NCBI GenBank assembly: GCA_014084085.1
Contig: NPFB01000183.1
Coordinates: forward strand, 1 to 54,473
Length of the DNA: 54,473 nucleotides
Source of the DNA: Hondaea fermentalgiana
Lineage: Eukaryota; Sar; Bigyra; Thraustochytrida; Thraustochytriidae
Direction of reading: 5' to 3'
The translations under genes and the position numbers were made by a program. Below are positions 39,082 through 50,200 of the stretch, one piece after another. The notes beneath the pieces are model-generated. The model searched no databases. It saw nothing but the letters and a program-made list of their open reading frames with translations, and had not been told where the DNA came from. Numbering within the stretch: the stretch's first letter is position 1; every line of letters starts with the position of its first letter.

Positions 39082-40593
39082 TTAGTCGAGCATAGTGGGA
39101 GAGAACTTGGCGCTCGTGAGCACAGCGTTCTTGGCCGTATCGTACTGCTCGGGAGTACCATTGCAGTACATGAGGCCGCGCACCGTCTGCGTAGATGCGT
39201 CCACCCAGGCCGCGCCAAAGCCAGGGACCTTGTCGTTGCCGGAGGTCTCCATGGCGGCGTCGACGTTGCCAAAGACCTCGATGCTGGCGCCGTCAGTGGA
39301 AGAGTCTCCGTAGAACTGGAAGATGAGCGGGGTCTCCGTGTACTCAAAGAGACGCGAGTAAAAGTAGGGAAGATAGTCCATCTTGGGCATGTCCCGGCCC
39401 TCGGCGATCGCCGTGGCGGCCTGCGCGGCGCTCTTGCGGCAAAAGTCGACGTGTTCGTAGCGGCTCTTGCCGTTGAGAGCCGCGACATCGCCAATGGCGT
39501 AAATCTTGTCGTTGCTGGTGCGCATCGAGTCATCAACGGCGTAGCCGCCGGTGCGGCCCTCGCCAAGCTTGACGGCGGACTCCGCAAGACTGGTGTCGAC
39601 GCGGGAGCCAACGCCAAAGATGACGGCGTCAGCGTTAACAACGTCTCCGGACTTGAGCTTGACGCCGCCGACGGCAGAGTTATCGCTCTCGCTGGGGACG
39701 AGGCCCGTGACCATGGATTCCTTCATGAGCTTGATGCCCTTGGCGGAAAAGTAGTTCTCAAAGACCTCGGCGACGGACTCGGGGAAGAGACGCTGCATGA
39801 GGTGCTTTTCCGGAAAGGCCATGGTCACGTTGAATCCCCAGCCGGAAAAGGCCGCGGCGGTCTCCATGCCAATGTAGCCGCCGCCGACAATGATAATGTC
39901 CTTGAAGTTGTCCTGGTTGGCCTCAAGGGTCTGGACCATCTCGAGGGCCTCGGCCTCCTCGCGAATGGTAAAGACGTTGCCGAGGTCCGGGTTTTCGGTC
40001 TTGATGTCGGCGGGCGTAAGAGCCTTGGCGCCTGTGGCGAGGACGAGCTTGTCAAAGGAGATGGCGCGCTCGCTCTGACCGGCGCCTTGCACGGTGAGCT
40101 TGCCGGCACCGGCGTCGAGGGAGACGGCCATGGTGGAGAGCATGAGGTCGATCTTGTGCTCATCGTACCATTCGGGCGTCTGGCGGTCGCCGCCGCCGCC
40201 GACGCTGGTGTGGAAGCCGGGGAGGCGGGCGCGGACCTTGGCGCCGGGCGGGTGGAGGAAGGCCTTGGAGAGGGCCGGACGCTCGTAGGGCGCCACGGGC
40301 TCACCGCTGACGATGGCAACCTTTTTGCCCTCGGCCCAGTCGAGGTCCACGAGCGTCTTGGCCAGGTACCCCGCCGCGTTGCCGCCTCCCACGCAGACGA
40401 GGTCGTAGTGGTCTCCGCTATCCGCCGAAGTCGACATGGCTGCCGCTCCTTGCGCGCGCAGCTGGTCTGCTGCTGCTCCGCCGCTGCTGCTCTTCTCGAT
40501 GCCTCCTCCGCACAAGTGGTTCACCAGGGTTTGCAGTCTGTTCATTCCGCGCGCGGCACTTGGCGTCCTCGTCGTGCCCAGCCTCGCGATCAT
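39082..40593 (-). CDS. MDHAR: Monodehydroascorbate reductase (FAD/NAD(P)H oxidoreductase)
   Basis: 503 aa. The enzyme uses NAD(P)H to regenerate ascorbate from its radical, a step of the ascorbate-glutathione peroxide-detoxifying cycle. Two Rossmann motifs are present: VGGGNAAG (68-75) for FAD and IVGGGYIG (about 233-240) for NAD(P)H. The second FAD motif IYAIGDVAAL lies at about 362. Plant-MDHAR signatures are present: APYERPALSKAFL, RLPGFHTSVGGGG, EWYDEHKIDLMLST, EHVDFCRKSA and DYLPYFYSR. The first 52 residues are Arg/Ala/Ser-rich with few acids and resemble a mitochondrial presequence. Met53 (codon at 40437) starts directly before the core, so two starts could give organellar and cytosolic forms (inference). 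Related AIF-type reductases are less similar. Confidence 0.92.
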   Translation of the reverse strand: MIARLGTTRTPSAARGMNRLQTLVNHLCGGGIEKSSSGGAAADQLRAQGAAAMSTSADSGDHYDLVCVGGGNAAGYLAKTLVDLDWAEGKKVAIVSGEPVAPYERPALSKAFLHPPGAKVRARLPGFHTSVGGGGDRQTPEWYDEHKIDLMLSTMAVSLDAGAGKLTVQGAGQSERAISFDKLVLATGAKALTPADIKTENPDLGNVFTIREEAEALEMVQTLEANQDNFKDIIIVGGGYIGMETAAAFSGWGFNVTMAFPEKHLMQRLFPESVAEVFENYFSAKGIKLMKESMVTGLVPSESDNSAVGGVKLKSGDVVNADAVIFGVGSRVDTSLAESAVKLGEGRTGGYAVDDSMRTSNDKIYAIGDVAALNGKSRYEHVDFCRKSAAQAATAIAEGRDMPKMDYLPYFYSRLFEYTETPLIFQFYGDSSTDGASIEVFGNVDAAMETSGNDKVPGFGAAWVDASTQTVRGLMYCNGTPEQYDTAKNAVLTSAKFSPTMLD

Positions 40594-43230
40594 TGTTTGC
40601 CTTCTTCGATCGCCTTGCTCAGCTCGCCCTGCTGTTCTTAGTAGTAAGCAAGCCGCCGCAGAGCTTCGCGCCTCGGATCTCGAGCTCCGCCAGCCGCGCT
40701 AGAGTGCAGCGGGCAAGGCGAGCCTGAAGAAGGGCAACGTGCGCTTCTTCTACTTCAAGGCGTTGATGTCCACGCTGTTGATGAAGATGTCGTGGTTGGA
40801 GATGTCGTCGATGATGTTGTTGCAGTTGGTTATGCGGTGGCGATGATGTCGTCGCAGTTGCTGTTCTCGTGGCGGCGTCTTATGACCTCGTGGCGGTGTC
40901 TTAGGACGTGCTGCAGGATCCCGCGGCGGAGATCGGGACGGGAGGCGACGAGGCCGAGCGGGGGATGATGATGGATGCGATGGCGACTCGGACTCGAAGA
41001 CGGGGACGAGGAGCGGAGCGCCTCGCTCGAAATTGCCAACGCGAACCGGGCTGGCTTGCGATGCGCAGCGAAGCGAAGCGGAACTGCGGCGCGAACGCGA
41101 GGCGAGGCCAGGCCAGGCCAGGCGAGGCGAGGCCAGGCGAGGCGGGTTCAGGCGCGAGTGGAGTTCAGACGCGAGAGAAGAGCGTGGGATGTAAAGCGAA
41201 GCGAAGCAAAAGTAAAGCAAAGTAAAGTAAAGCAAAGCAACGCAATGTAGTAGAAGGGCACCGCGAGCATGCTGGGTTATGACTCGCTGTCGCGCGACAG
41301 CGACGTGCACGTAGTGTGTGTCATGGCCACGGCCATGATGGTGATCGCGGGCTTCGTTCCTGGAGTCGTTCGTGCATGCGATCATTCCAAGAGGCGTCGG
41401 CGATGAAGGGCCACGGCCCGAAGCCAAGGACGCCGCCGGAACGCTGTTGGCTGACCCTGATCAGCCATGGCAGGTGGCAGAGGGTGATCAGCGCATCATC
41501 TTTAGCTGCTTGGTTGTGACGTGTCGTGGGGTTGAGGCCTTGCGTGGTGGATGATGGGAAAACGAAGAGCTGCAAGTGCGGCCACGGCTACGAGCTTTCC
41601 AGAGGAAACGCGCGAGAAAGAAGAGGCCAATTCTGTTGCTGGAGCGGCGGGTTCGGCGGAGACTGGCGTATGGTATTGGTGTAACAGTGATGAGGGTGAC
41701 CGGGCGAGAAGCAAGGTCAACCAGGACGGACAGTCGGTGGGTTGACGCACGCATGAGCATGCACGGACTAGCGAAGAATCTCGCTGAGACCGTGGGCAAT
41801 GATGATGTGGCGCGAACTGGAAATGGAAAGAGCGATATAGCGGAGTCTCGGGGAGATGCAACGCAAGGCCGAAGGGCTGATCAGCCAGGGAAGCTGGAAG
41901 TTGCAGGCAGGCAGCCGGCCAGGCTGTCCGATGCACCAGCGACCGTAGCCGAGGGGGTCTCGAGTTTTGGGCGCCTGCAATGAGCGAAAAACCAGAGCGG
42001 CAAAGAGCATCCCTCGCTCTTCTCCGACCATGTGATTGGTATAAGGCAATAAAAGTGGCTTTTACAGTCATTCTGGCTGCTTGCACTGGTGCTGTCAATG
42101 ATGGTATACCTGTCGCTCGCCACCTGGCTGCATTGGCCTGAATGCTAGCCATGGCGGCTGGCCATGATGACTGTCAACAGCCGTCAGTCAGCAAAAGGAA
42201 GTGGCTGGTGACCACGAAGTATACCACAATGCCAGCCTGAGGAGGCTCCGTCTCTGGTCTGCCCTGCCCCCTACCGTGGCCGAAGACGAAGCCGGCTCAA
42301 GAAAGGATTGCCATAGCCTACATAATCCCATGCACATTATTGCCAAGCCACCTGCCAGGCTCCTTCTGCAGCGGTCCCACATCTCAGACAGAACGATGAA
42401 AATCTCCCACACCTCACTGTCAAATCCTGCCACCACCCATCGTGGCCACATGGCCACTGTGAGCTGGTCTTTCCCACTGTCCTCCACGCACGGCATCATT
42501 AACGTATCTTATCTTGTCCCGCATCTCGCACCTTTCACACAACGCCCCTCCCGCACCAGCCCCACACACAAGCCGTTCTTTTAACGTGCCAGCCCTTACC
42601 ATGAATAGATAGCAAGGGCCTACAGTGTTTTTTCCCTCACGGAGAGGCCCCTATTTGCGCAAGGGAAGTGTTCTTCGACAAATGTGCCGTCCAAAGTCGT
42701 AGTTGAGGTGGAGCTGGCGCCTCCCTGCTTCTGACGGTAGAAAGGAGGAGGAGCGCTCATTTCCCAATCCGGAGCCCGCAAGACCTCGCTCGCTCGCTCG
42801 CTCGCTCGCTCTCGCGCGCGCGCGCTCTCGTGTGCTCGCCCGCGCGCCGGCCCGACCTCGCGCGACGCGGCGCGGAAGCAGACGGAAGCGGGCCCCACCG
42901 CGGCCGCGCAGGCGAGGCACGGGCGACCCGCTCGACGAAGCAGTTCGAAGACCCTCCCATTCATTCCACCCGCCGGCCAGCGACCTCGCAAGCTTGCTCT
43001 GCTCCGCGAGCAAGGGCGTGGCGCGAGCGTACGTGCGCGCGCGGAGAGGCGAGGGAAGGCGCGAAGAGGCGGAGAAACCTGCCGCGGCGCAGCGCAAGAC
43101 GCGCGCCAGTCTCGCCGTCGCACATACATTTTTTCTTCTTCTCCAAAAGGGGGAAACAAGCGCGTAAGTCGCCGAAGCGTGCTGTTGCCCGGTTCCGGCC
43201 AACGACCGCCGCCCTCTCGAAGCCGTCAAA
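40594..43230. other. Gene-poor region with pentamer and tetramer repeats
   Basis: 2.6 kb between divergent MDHAR and the HMG-box gene. No supported gene. It contains GATGTCGT-rich sequence (40760-40860), AGGCC/AGGCG pentamers (about 41100-41150), AAAGC/AAAGT pentamers (about 41193-41243), and (CGCT)n followed by (CG)n at 42784-42826. The sequence at 41500-42600 is less biased but shows no family motif on either strand. A non-coding or multi-exon gene cannot be excluded. Confidence 0.5.
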
Positions 43231-44513
43231 ATGCCCGGCGGGAGACCCAGGAAGCCGCGGTCCGGCCCGAAAAAGCCGCTCAGCGCGTACACGCTCTTCG
43301 TCGTAGAGGTTCGCAACTCCGTGAGCAAAAAGTTCCCGGAATTGGGATTCCAGGAGGTTGCGCAGCGCGTTGGTCTCATGTGGCGCGAGCTCCCCGAGGA
43401 ACACCGCCAAAAGTACCAGCAACTTGCCGACCAGGACAAGAGGCGATATGTAAGTTCACAAACAACGCGATGCACACGAGTGGAGAAAACCAAAAACAAC
43501 CAAAACGCAAACTCGACTCGACTCGACTCGACTCGACTCGTTGCTCATCACAGATTGACTAACGGACGCGAACCTCGTTTGGTATGCATGCGTTTTATAC
43601 TTCATTCATTAACTCTCTCTCTCTCTCTCTTTATGTGGAACGAATGGCCTCCCGCCCATCACAAATATTTGCGCTTGCACAGGACATCGAAAAGGATGAG
43701 TGGAAAATTCGTTCACTCGTCGAGCCGCCCGAGGACGATCGTCAGCGACGAAAGAAACGAAAGGGCGCGCCCAAGAACCCGCTCTCCGCATACACGTATT
43801 ATATCATGGACGTGCGAAAAGACGTCGCCGCCGCAAACCCGAGCATGAGCTTTCGCGAAGTGGCCATCGCCGTTGGCAGGATGTGGCATCAGCTCAGCGA
43901 AGACGACCGCAAGGTCTACAACCAAAAGGCCGAACAGGACAAGGCTCGCTACGAAAACGAAATGATCAATTGGACCCAGATGCTCAACACCGAGGCACAA
44001 GAGGCCGCCCAGGAGAACAAGTCCAAGAAACGCAAAAAGACCGGTCCCAAGAACCCGCTCTCGGCATACACCTACTTTGTCATCGAGCAGCGTCCCATCA
44101 TCTCGACTCAGTATCCCAAGTTGAGCTTTGGAGAGGTCGCCACGCGCGTCGGGCAAATGTGGCGCGCGCTCGACAGTACTGGACGCGAAAAGTACGACAT
44201 TCTCGCGCGCGAGGACAAGGAGCGTTACGACCGTGAAAAGGAAATGATCAAGAATCGTCTCTCGTACATGGCCAACGCAAACGCCTTGGCCGCAGGTAAC
44301 AACAATGATGACGACGAGGAAGACGACGACGACGAAGATGTGGCGCACCGTCGGCATTCTCGGTCTCGCACAAACGGCCATCACGACGACGGCCTCATCA
44401 TGCGCCACCACCACCATCTTCAGCAACAGTCCGCGCATCTTCACCCGAGCCATCATCATGAATCTGCAGCGCAGCCTCCGTCGGACCCTAGCTACTGGCG
44501 CATGACGGGGTGA
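43231..44513 (+). CDS. Triple HMG-box protein
   Basis: Exons 43231-43449 and 43683-44513, 349 aa after splicing. HMG boxes bind and bend DNA, usually in chromatin, and the protein is probably nuclear. Box 1 (about 10-73) ends exactly at the intron; box 2 spans about 100-165 and box 3 about 190-255. Each begins with (G)PKxPLSAYTxF/Y and has the GxMWxxL and (Q/E)DKxRY signatures; the order x-P-L-S-A-Y-T resembles HMGB/NHP6 boxes. The splice rests on donor GTAAGT, acceptor TGCACAG, phase 0, and a continuous box end (RRY-DIEKDEW). Basic linkers separate boxes 2 and 3. The C-tail has an acidic run (DDDEEDDDDED), as in HMGB proteins, then a His-rich stretch (about 305-340) that could bind metal. 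Without splicing, box 1 would run into a stop. Confidence 0.92.
43450..43682 (+). other. Intron of the HMG-box gene
   Basis: 233 bases, GTAAGT to CACAG, phase 0. It contains six perfect ACTCG units (43511-43540) and a CT dinucleotide run (43612-43630) that could serve as part of the polypyrimidine signal. Confidence 0.88.
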
Positions 44514-45226
44514 TTGAACGAATAGCTTTGCGCGTGCGCGTGTGCGTGTGCGTGTGCGTACGAGTGAGTATATACTCGTGCACACAAACGTACTGTCTGA
44601 TTCGTGCCCATTTTTCTGCTTGCCCTCCCTGCTCTGTCTGAACAGCCATTTCGTACATCAATGTGGCATCCTACGGTATTTCTTTGCGAATGCTGCTTAC
44701 TTTTTCAGAAAAATTACAAAAGGAATGACGTCATCAAGCTCTCTTTTTGGTTTGCATTTTACTTACCCTACCTGACAATGTCTTAATCTCTTCTTGCGAC
44801 GTTCCTATGCTACGAGGTATCCTCTGTTCCTAGAGGGATCCACTTAGCTGCTTTCAAGTTCGTTTTGGGCCTCCGACGTTTGCCACAATAAAGTAAAGAT
44901 CGACCTGTTCCTCATTCTCCACACATTCCTCATCCTTTTCTCAAATTCTCAAAGACCTGATGGACGTTTCGCCACCCGTCACGTTGAATGCAATCTAATC
45001 CCTCTTGTTTGTTCGATCGCCTCTTCGTTCAATCCTTCACTTCACTTGCCAGCGAAGTCCAACGAACGAGAGCGGAACATCTGCAGAACCTTAAAAACTG
45101 CGTTGCCCTCGAGGACAACGAGGACGACGACAGCGTCCGATTGACGGTGGCGAGAGAGGCGGGAGAGGTGGCAGAGACGATAGCAGCCAGGGCGGCGGGA
45201 TCTGGCCGACACACGCTAGCACCACG
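44514..45226. other. Spacer between the HMG-box gene and SIN1
   Basis: About 710 bases between co-oriented genes. It contains a GTGTGC repeat at about 44530-44562 just after the HMG-box stop and AT-richer sequence (44640-44990) than the flanking genes. It should include the HMG-box gene's 3' end and the SIN1 promoter. No supported gene. Confidence 0.55.
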
Positions 45227-47020
45227 ATGCACTTCTCTGAGGTTGCCGAGTTAGAAGACAAGGTTAGCCTCGTGCGGTCGGAGCGCATGTTGACCTTGGC
45301 AGCAACCGAGCTCCACAACCCGAGCGCCCTGTCCGTGTCCGAGGGCCCGGACAGCACCAAAGTCCAAAATAGAGCGTCCACACTCAAACGCGGACAATCC
45401 TCAAGAGTCTCTGTGAACCCTTCGGGCGTTGATTCTGGCCAGGAGCGAGGAGGACTCTTTGGGTCGGATCCTGTCGTGGCCAGACTCTTTGCGTCTTCTC
45501 CGCCTGATCACACCTTTACGCTCGAAGACGACGACGACCTACGGGATGACAGCGAGAGCGAGCTCTCTTTCACAACCTGGCGTGAACGAGGAAACAAAAG
45601 TGTCTTGCGGCGCGCACAAACCGAACGCGCCGACCATGACCATGAGACGACGACAGAGATTCACTTTGACGTTGTCCCCGTCGAAGAGGAAGGAAACCAC
45701 GCGCCCTCTGGTGAAACGAACGGCGGTGACATCGTATCCAAAAGTGGTCTCTCGAGCATCTTTGGCGGCGCAAATGGCGCTGGCGCAACGCGCAACGTCG
45801 ATCGTGCGGCCGGTGCTGCTGGCCGCCCGGTGCTCGTGTACCTGCCAGATCTGACGCCGGTTCACCTCACGGTTCCACTCCATGCGAAGGTCTCGGACGT
45901 AATTCAAGCTCTGCTCGACGAAGACCGGCGTGCTGGAGGCGGTCGCAATGCCCGCCTTTACCCCGACGCGAGCAAGTATGAGCTCCGGATGCACGATGAG
46001 GATGGCTTGCCGGAACTCGATCTCCCCGCATGCGATGGAGATATGGACGTTGAAAACTTTGGGGATGGTGATGAGCCAGAGTTTTGCATTTGCCCCAAAG
46101 CTGGCGTCGACGTCGATCTCGACAATCTGCCAGACGCGCAAGAGACAGGGGATGCGTCTGAACCTGGGGCCTTTGACAAGGTCGATGAGCTCCTCAACAA
46201 GCAGAGCGCTCGGCTGGTCAAAATCACGCTTCCGGAAAATGGCTTCCAGACCTCGATCAAGAGCACTCCAGGCATGACTGCAGTCGAGGTGCTTCGCATC
46301 ATTCAAACAAAGCAGCGATTACCACTTTTTACGGAGGAATACCTCTTTACCGTATCTGAAGAGGAGCGAGCAGCCCTCGGCCTCGCATCCTGTCAGATTG
46401 GTATGAAAACAGACCTTTACGCAGCCAACATTCGCCACCTCGAGCTCTCGCGCCGTCAGTACGCCGACGCACCATCGCAGGATTCTGTGAGCGATCGAAT
46501 CGAGCCGGACTTTCACCATCGCGACCGCGGAAGCTCGGCTGCCATCCATGACGACGACGATGATGCCACAGAAGCCGTCAACCCTGCGCGCCGACCAGCC
46601 CCGCACCGCTTCAATCCTGAAAATGTTCTCTTTAATGATCAAACGGCCCGCCACTATGAAGAGTGGGACGTCATCAAGACGAACAAGTGGGGCAAGCGAC
46701 AGCGTCGCGTTCTTGGCATCGACCATCAAAAGGTGTACAACAAAAAGCAGGACAAGGATCTCGGCAAGAACATGCTTTCCAAGGATACCGTTAAGCGTGC
46801 TGAGCGCGACATTGCCGACGTCAAGAGTTTCCGCGTTGACCCTGACGATGCTCGCTGTGTGGAGATCCGCTGGAAAGCCCCGGGGGAAGGACTCGCTGGC
46901 AGCGGGAGTCTCGAGAGCTCCAAGGACGAGCTGACACTCAAGTACGAGGTCGCCGCTGGGCCGGAAGGCGCGGCACGCATCGTTGCGAAATTGCAATATC
47001 TGAAAAAGACTGGAAGGTAG
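45227..47020 (+). CDS. SIN1: SIN1/AVO1-type TORC2 subunit
   Basis: 597 aa, intronless. SIN1 (MAPKAP1 in animals, AVO1 in yeast) is a core subunit of TOR complex 2. It presents AGC kinases such as AKT to TOR and sits at membranes. The domain order fits: a divergent N-terminal region with acidic Ser-rich sequence; CRIM domain at about 200-300 (VLVYLPDL, KVSDVIQALL, YELRMHDEDGLPELDLP), the substrate-recruiting module; Ras-binding-like domain at about 328-410 (VKITLPENGF then AVEVLRIIQ); C-terminal PH domain at about 475-597 (HYEEWDVIKTNKWGKRQRRVLGID). The CRIM-RBD-PH order is diagnostic. Each domain alone is only moderately similar to animal proteins, so some caution remains. Confidence 0.88.
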   Translation: MHFSEVAELEDKVSLVRSERMLTLAATELHNPSALSVSEGPDSTKVQNRASTLKRGQSSRVSVNPSGVDSGQERGGLFGSDPVVARLFASSPPDHTFTLEDDDDLRDDSESELSFTTWRERGNKSVLRRAQTERADHDHETTTEIHFDVVPVEEEGNHAPSGETNGGDIVSKSGLSSIFGGANGAGATRNVDRAAGAAGRPVLVYLPDLTPVHLTVPLHAKVSDVIQALLDEDRRAGGGRNARLYPDASKYELRMHDEDGLPELDLPACDGDMDVENFGDGDEPEFCICPKAGVDVDLDNLPDAQETGDASEPGAFDKVDELLNKQSARLVKITLPENGFQTSIKSTPGMTAVEVLRIIQTKQRLPLFTEEYLFTVSEEERAALGLASCQIGMKTDLYAANIRHLELSRRQYADAPSQDSVSDRIEPDFHHRDRGSSAAIHDDDDDATEAVNPARRPAPHRFNPENVLFNDQTARHYEEWDVIKTNKWGKRQRRVLGIDHQKVYNKKQDKDLGKNMLSKDTVKRAERDIADVKSFRVDPDDARCVEIRWKAPGEGLAGSGSLESSKDELTLKYEVAAGPEGAARIVAKLQYLKKTGR

Positions 47021-47274
47021 ACTGTGTAAAAGTATGTGTAGTATACATCAATGAAACCAAATACGTACCATAATTTTATGTTCGGGCTGGACACTATCGA
47101 GCTTGGTGAACCTTGTGTCTTGTTCGTGCATGCGTATCGGTATTCATACAATATTTCAGCCCTTCACTAGGCCAATCAAAACGAACGAACGAACGAACGA
47201 ACGAACGAACGAACGTCGGTGCGGCAACCAGGTCTCCGTGATTTCTTTCTTTCCCCCACCTCCGAATTCTTGAA
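47021..47274. other. Convergent spacer with (AACG)n
   Basis: 254 bases between the convergent SIN1 and C1-domain genes, holding both 3' ends. It has about nine AACG units at 47180-47214. Confidence 0.6.
47180..47214. repeat. (AACG)n microsatellite
   Basis: About nine uninterrupted AACG units, the same tetranucleotide as downstream of USP7. Confidence 0.9.
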
Positions 47275-50200
47275 TTAACTCACGGTGCGCGTAAGGTTAC
47301 CCAGATCGACAGGGTCTGTGCGATAGAACTCGATGAAGTGCGAGATGTCGTCGGTGAAGTCCATAAAGTCGTGCTGCAAATCGAGCGAGACAGCGGAGCG
47401 GGCGCGATCTGGGATCGAGGCACGCAGAAAAAGATCGTCCTCCGTTGATTCCATCTGGAAATTTGTCCAAATTCCACCATCAAAGGTGTTGAGCGTTGCG
47501 TAGCGAATCAGTACACTAAGAGCAAAGCGAGAAATTTCTTCGAGTCGTGGGTCTGTGACAGCCCGCAAAGACCAATCCAAAATGTCGCTTGAAAACTTGT
47601 GCAGCGTGGGTAATCCGCCGTGCGCGCGGAATCGATCCATGTGCGCGCTAAAACGTAGGTCACGGTCACCATTCCAGGAAAAGGAAACCTGTCCCGCATC
47701 CGACCACGAGGTGCAGGGCTTCTCGGGCAAAATCGAGAGGTGCATGATATCGCGAAGCGGGTGTCCTACACTTTGCAAATGGGTCCTCAGGCCACTGTGC
47801 AGCAGGTGAATTCCATCCTCGTCGTCGGGGTCAGTATATGTCTCGGTGCCTGGACCGTCACCACGGTCCAAGATTTGGACAATTGCGAGATGGACGTGGC
47901 CATCCTTTTCAACGCGGACCATGCGGCGCCAGGGCCAGTTGTTGACGCGAGAGCGATTGGAGAAGACAGTACCTCCAAGGAGAACAGCAAAGTCGACGGG
48001 GGCGACCAGCTCACCGTCAGTGATCTCCAGATTGAACTTGCCCTGGCCCGCAGAAGCTGCCACCGTAAATACCATCTCTCGCAAGAGCTTTTGTCGAACA
48101 AAGTCAAGGTATTGCGCCTGCTGGTCGAATCGAGCGTGAATCTGCGCTTCTTTGATGCGCTGCTTCTCCCCAAAGGGGAGCTCCTCGATTGACGAGGCAT
48201 TGCGCTGAGGGTCTTCGACGCCTTCGAGCAGATCCTCTACGCCCAAATCTTCGTCATCGTCATCGTCGTCTTCATCATCGGCGAGGCCATGCGATGTCAC
48301 GCCCGCCGAACGGAGCATGCCGCGGAGGGAGTCGAGGTGCATGGAGTTAGTATTTGCGCCCGTGTTTCGATCATCGTCTTCGTCGTCGCCATCGAGGCCG
48401 TCATCGGCATCGACATTGACTTCGTCACGTCCGGACGACTTCATCTGGAAGACCATTGCGTTTCCGCCACGTGAGTTCGCAGCGGCTTGAAGCATCTTGT
48501 CACGGGCGACCTTTTGCATGCTGCTAACGCCAAGGGCCGCGTCCCAGTGCAGCATTTCAATCCGCGTAATGATGCGCCGTCGTGCAAGCTTGAGCACGCG
48601 ATCGATAAAGTCAGCAATGATGATACGGCGCACGCGTCGGTCGCTATCATCGTTGGTAGATCGTGAGCGAATGGAGCGTGTCGACCCGGCCGGCTCGTCG
48701 TCATGGTGGGCGCGGAACGAATTGCTCTGCAGCATCTTGCGCAAGGTCTTGTCGAGGGCTCCCTGCCAAAGCGCGAGGATCCGGGGCGTGTGCGGATTTT
48801 TGCGCGCAGTGGGTCCAAAGTACGTGAGCACATACTGCACGATGTCAATAATAGTCTTGAGCGGGACCTCGGTGGACAAAAGGTCTCCGTTGAGATAACG
48901 GAGGCCAATGCGATTTGCGGCTTCAGCGGTGACGGATGGGTCGTCTCGCACCGAGTAAATGGCCTTGAGACCCAGCTCGGTAAGCGAGTCCTCGGGAAAG
49001 AGAGCATTGTGGGTGAGTCCGAGTTCCTGTTGGGCGCGAATGAAGAGATCGATTTGATGCGCATCGAGCCCAAGCGCGCGCTCAACCCGCGTCTGCACGG
49101 GTTCGTCCTTGTAAGCGTGACGCGCAGGTCCGGACGTGACACCGGCTGCGGCCATGACGGCCCGCGTGGCCCCGCGCATCGCGCCGGACATGATTCCTCG
49201 CGGCTTGGGTGGCGGCTTGACTTCAGAGCTCTCCATGACATGGTCAAGGCTCTCGAGGTCAATCTCTGCGTTGACGTCGATACGCCCATGGTAGCGAAGC
49301 TGGTCATTGGAAGTCTGGCCAGCGTGCTTGCCGTTGTTGGCGCCATCCGCATCAGCACGCATATTCGTCGGCGTGTGCTTGTGCATAAAGTGCATATATT
49401 CTCCGAACTCGGGAGGCAGCGCGGCTTTGACAGACTGTTTTGCGGCACTGACGAGAAGATTTTTCACGACGGTGCGCAAGAGCGCGTCGGGAACGCTCAC
49501 GGAGCCACCCTTAAAGTTGAGACCGAATCGCTTGAATTTGAGCGAGAATGCGTTGGGCTTGAGTTGCCACGAGCCGAGGATGTTCTTTTTGCGCGAGGTC
49601 ACATACTCCATTTCAATGTTGAGATAGAACTCGAGATCGAGCGAGAGCTGATCGAGCGTGATGGACATGGGAAGTGAGCTGCCGCTGACGGAGAGCTGCT
49701 CGACGCGTGCCACGAGAGACATGCCCGCCTCGCTTTCCTTTTGTCGATGGCGAGCTGCGCGATTGCTCGTGCCCATTTCGTCAAAATCGTATTCGGTGTC
49801 ATAGCCACCCAATGCGATCACCACGGTCGGGACAAGTTTAGCATCCTTCTTTTCCGATGTGGGAAGCATTGCAAAGCGAATAGCAATGCTTCCTTGGAAT
49901 TGCTCGAGCCAAAGCGCCCCGAGAGCGGCATAAGTGCCTTCAAGGCCAACGCGCAGAAACCAGTGGCGCCAGCGCGGAAAGTAAAGCTCGCGACGCACGG
50001 CCTCGAGAGACTGCGTGGCGACTTGCACCTGCTTGCGCAGCTTGTCGAGGTCCTCTAGCGACCTTTCGAGCTTGCCATTCGGTCTGCATGGGCCTTCTTC
50101 GCGCTCCTTTTCGATGGCAGGGCCTGCCTCGGGGGGCAGCATTTGCGCGAGTTCGTCGAGAAGTTCGGTCTCTCGGCAGCGGTGCATGGAGTAGAGCTCG

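Noticed and set aside
39451..40641. 396-aa frame on the + strand
   Set aside because: It lies antisense to the well-supported MDHAR gene and shows Gly/Leu/Val-rich composition without family motifs, as expected for a high-GC shadow frame.
40750..42152. Two - strand frames (225 and 216 aa)
   Set aside because: They cover repeats and lack any family signature or plausible N-terminal domain. They could hide a fast-evolving gene, but there is no positive evidence.
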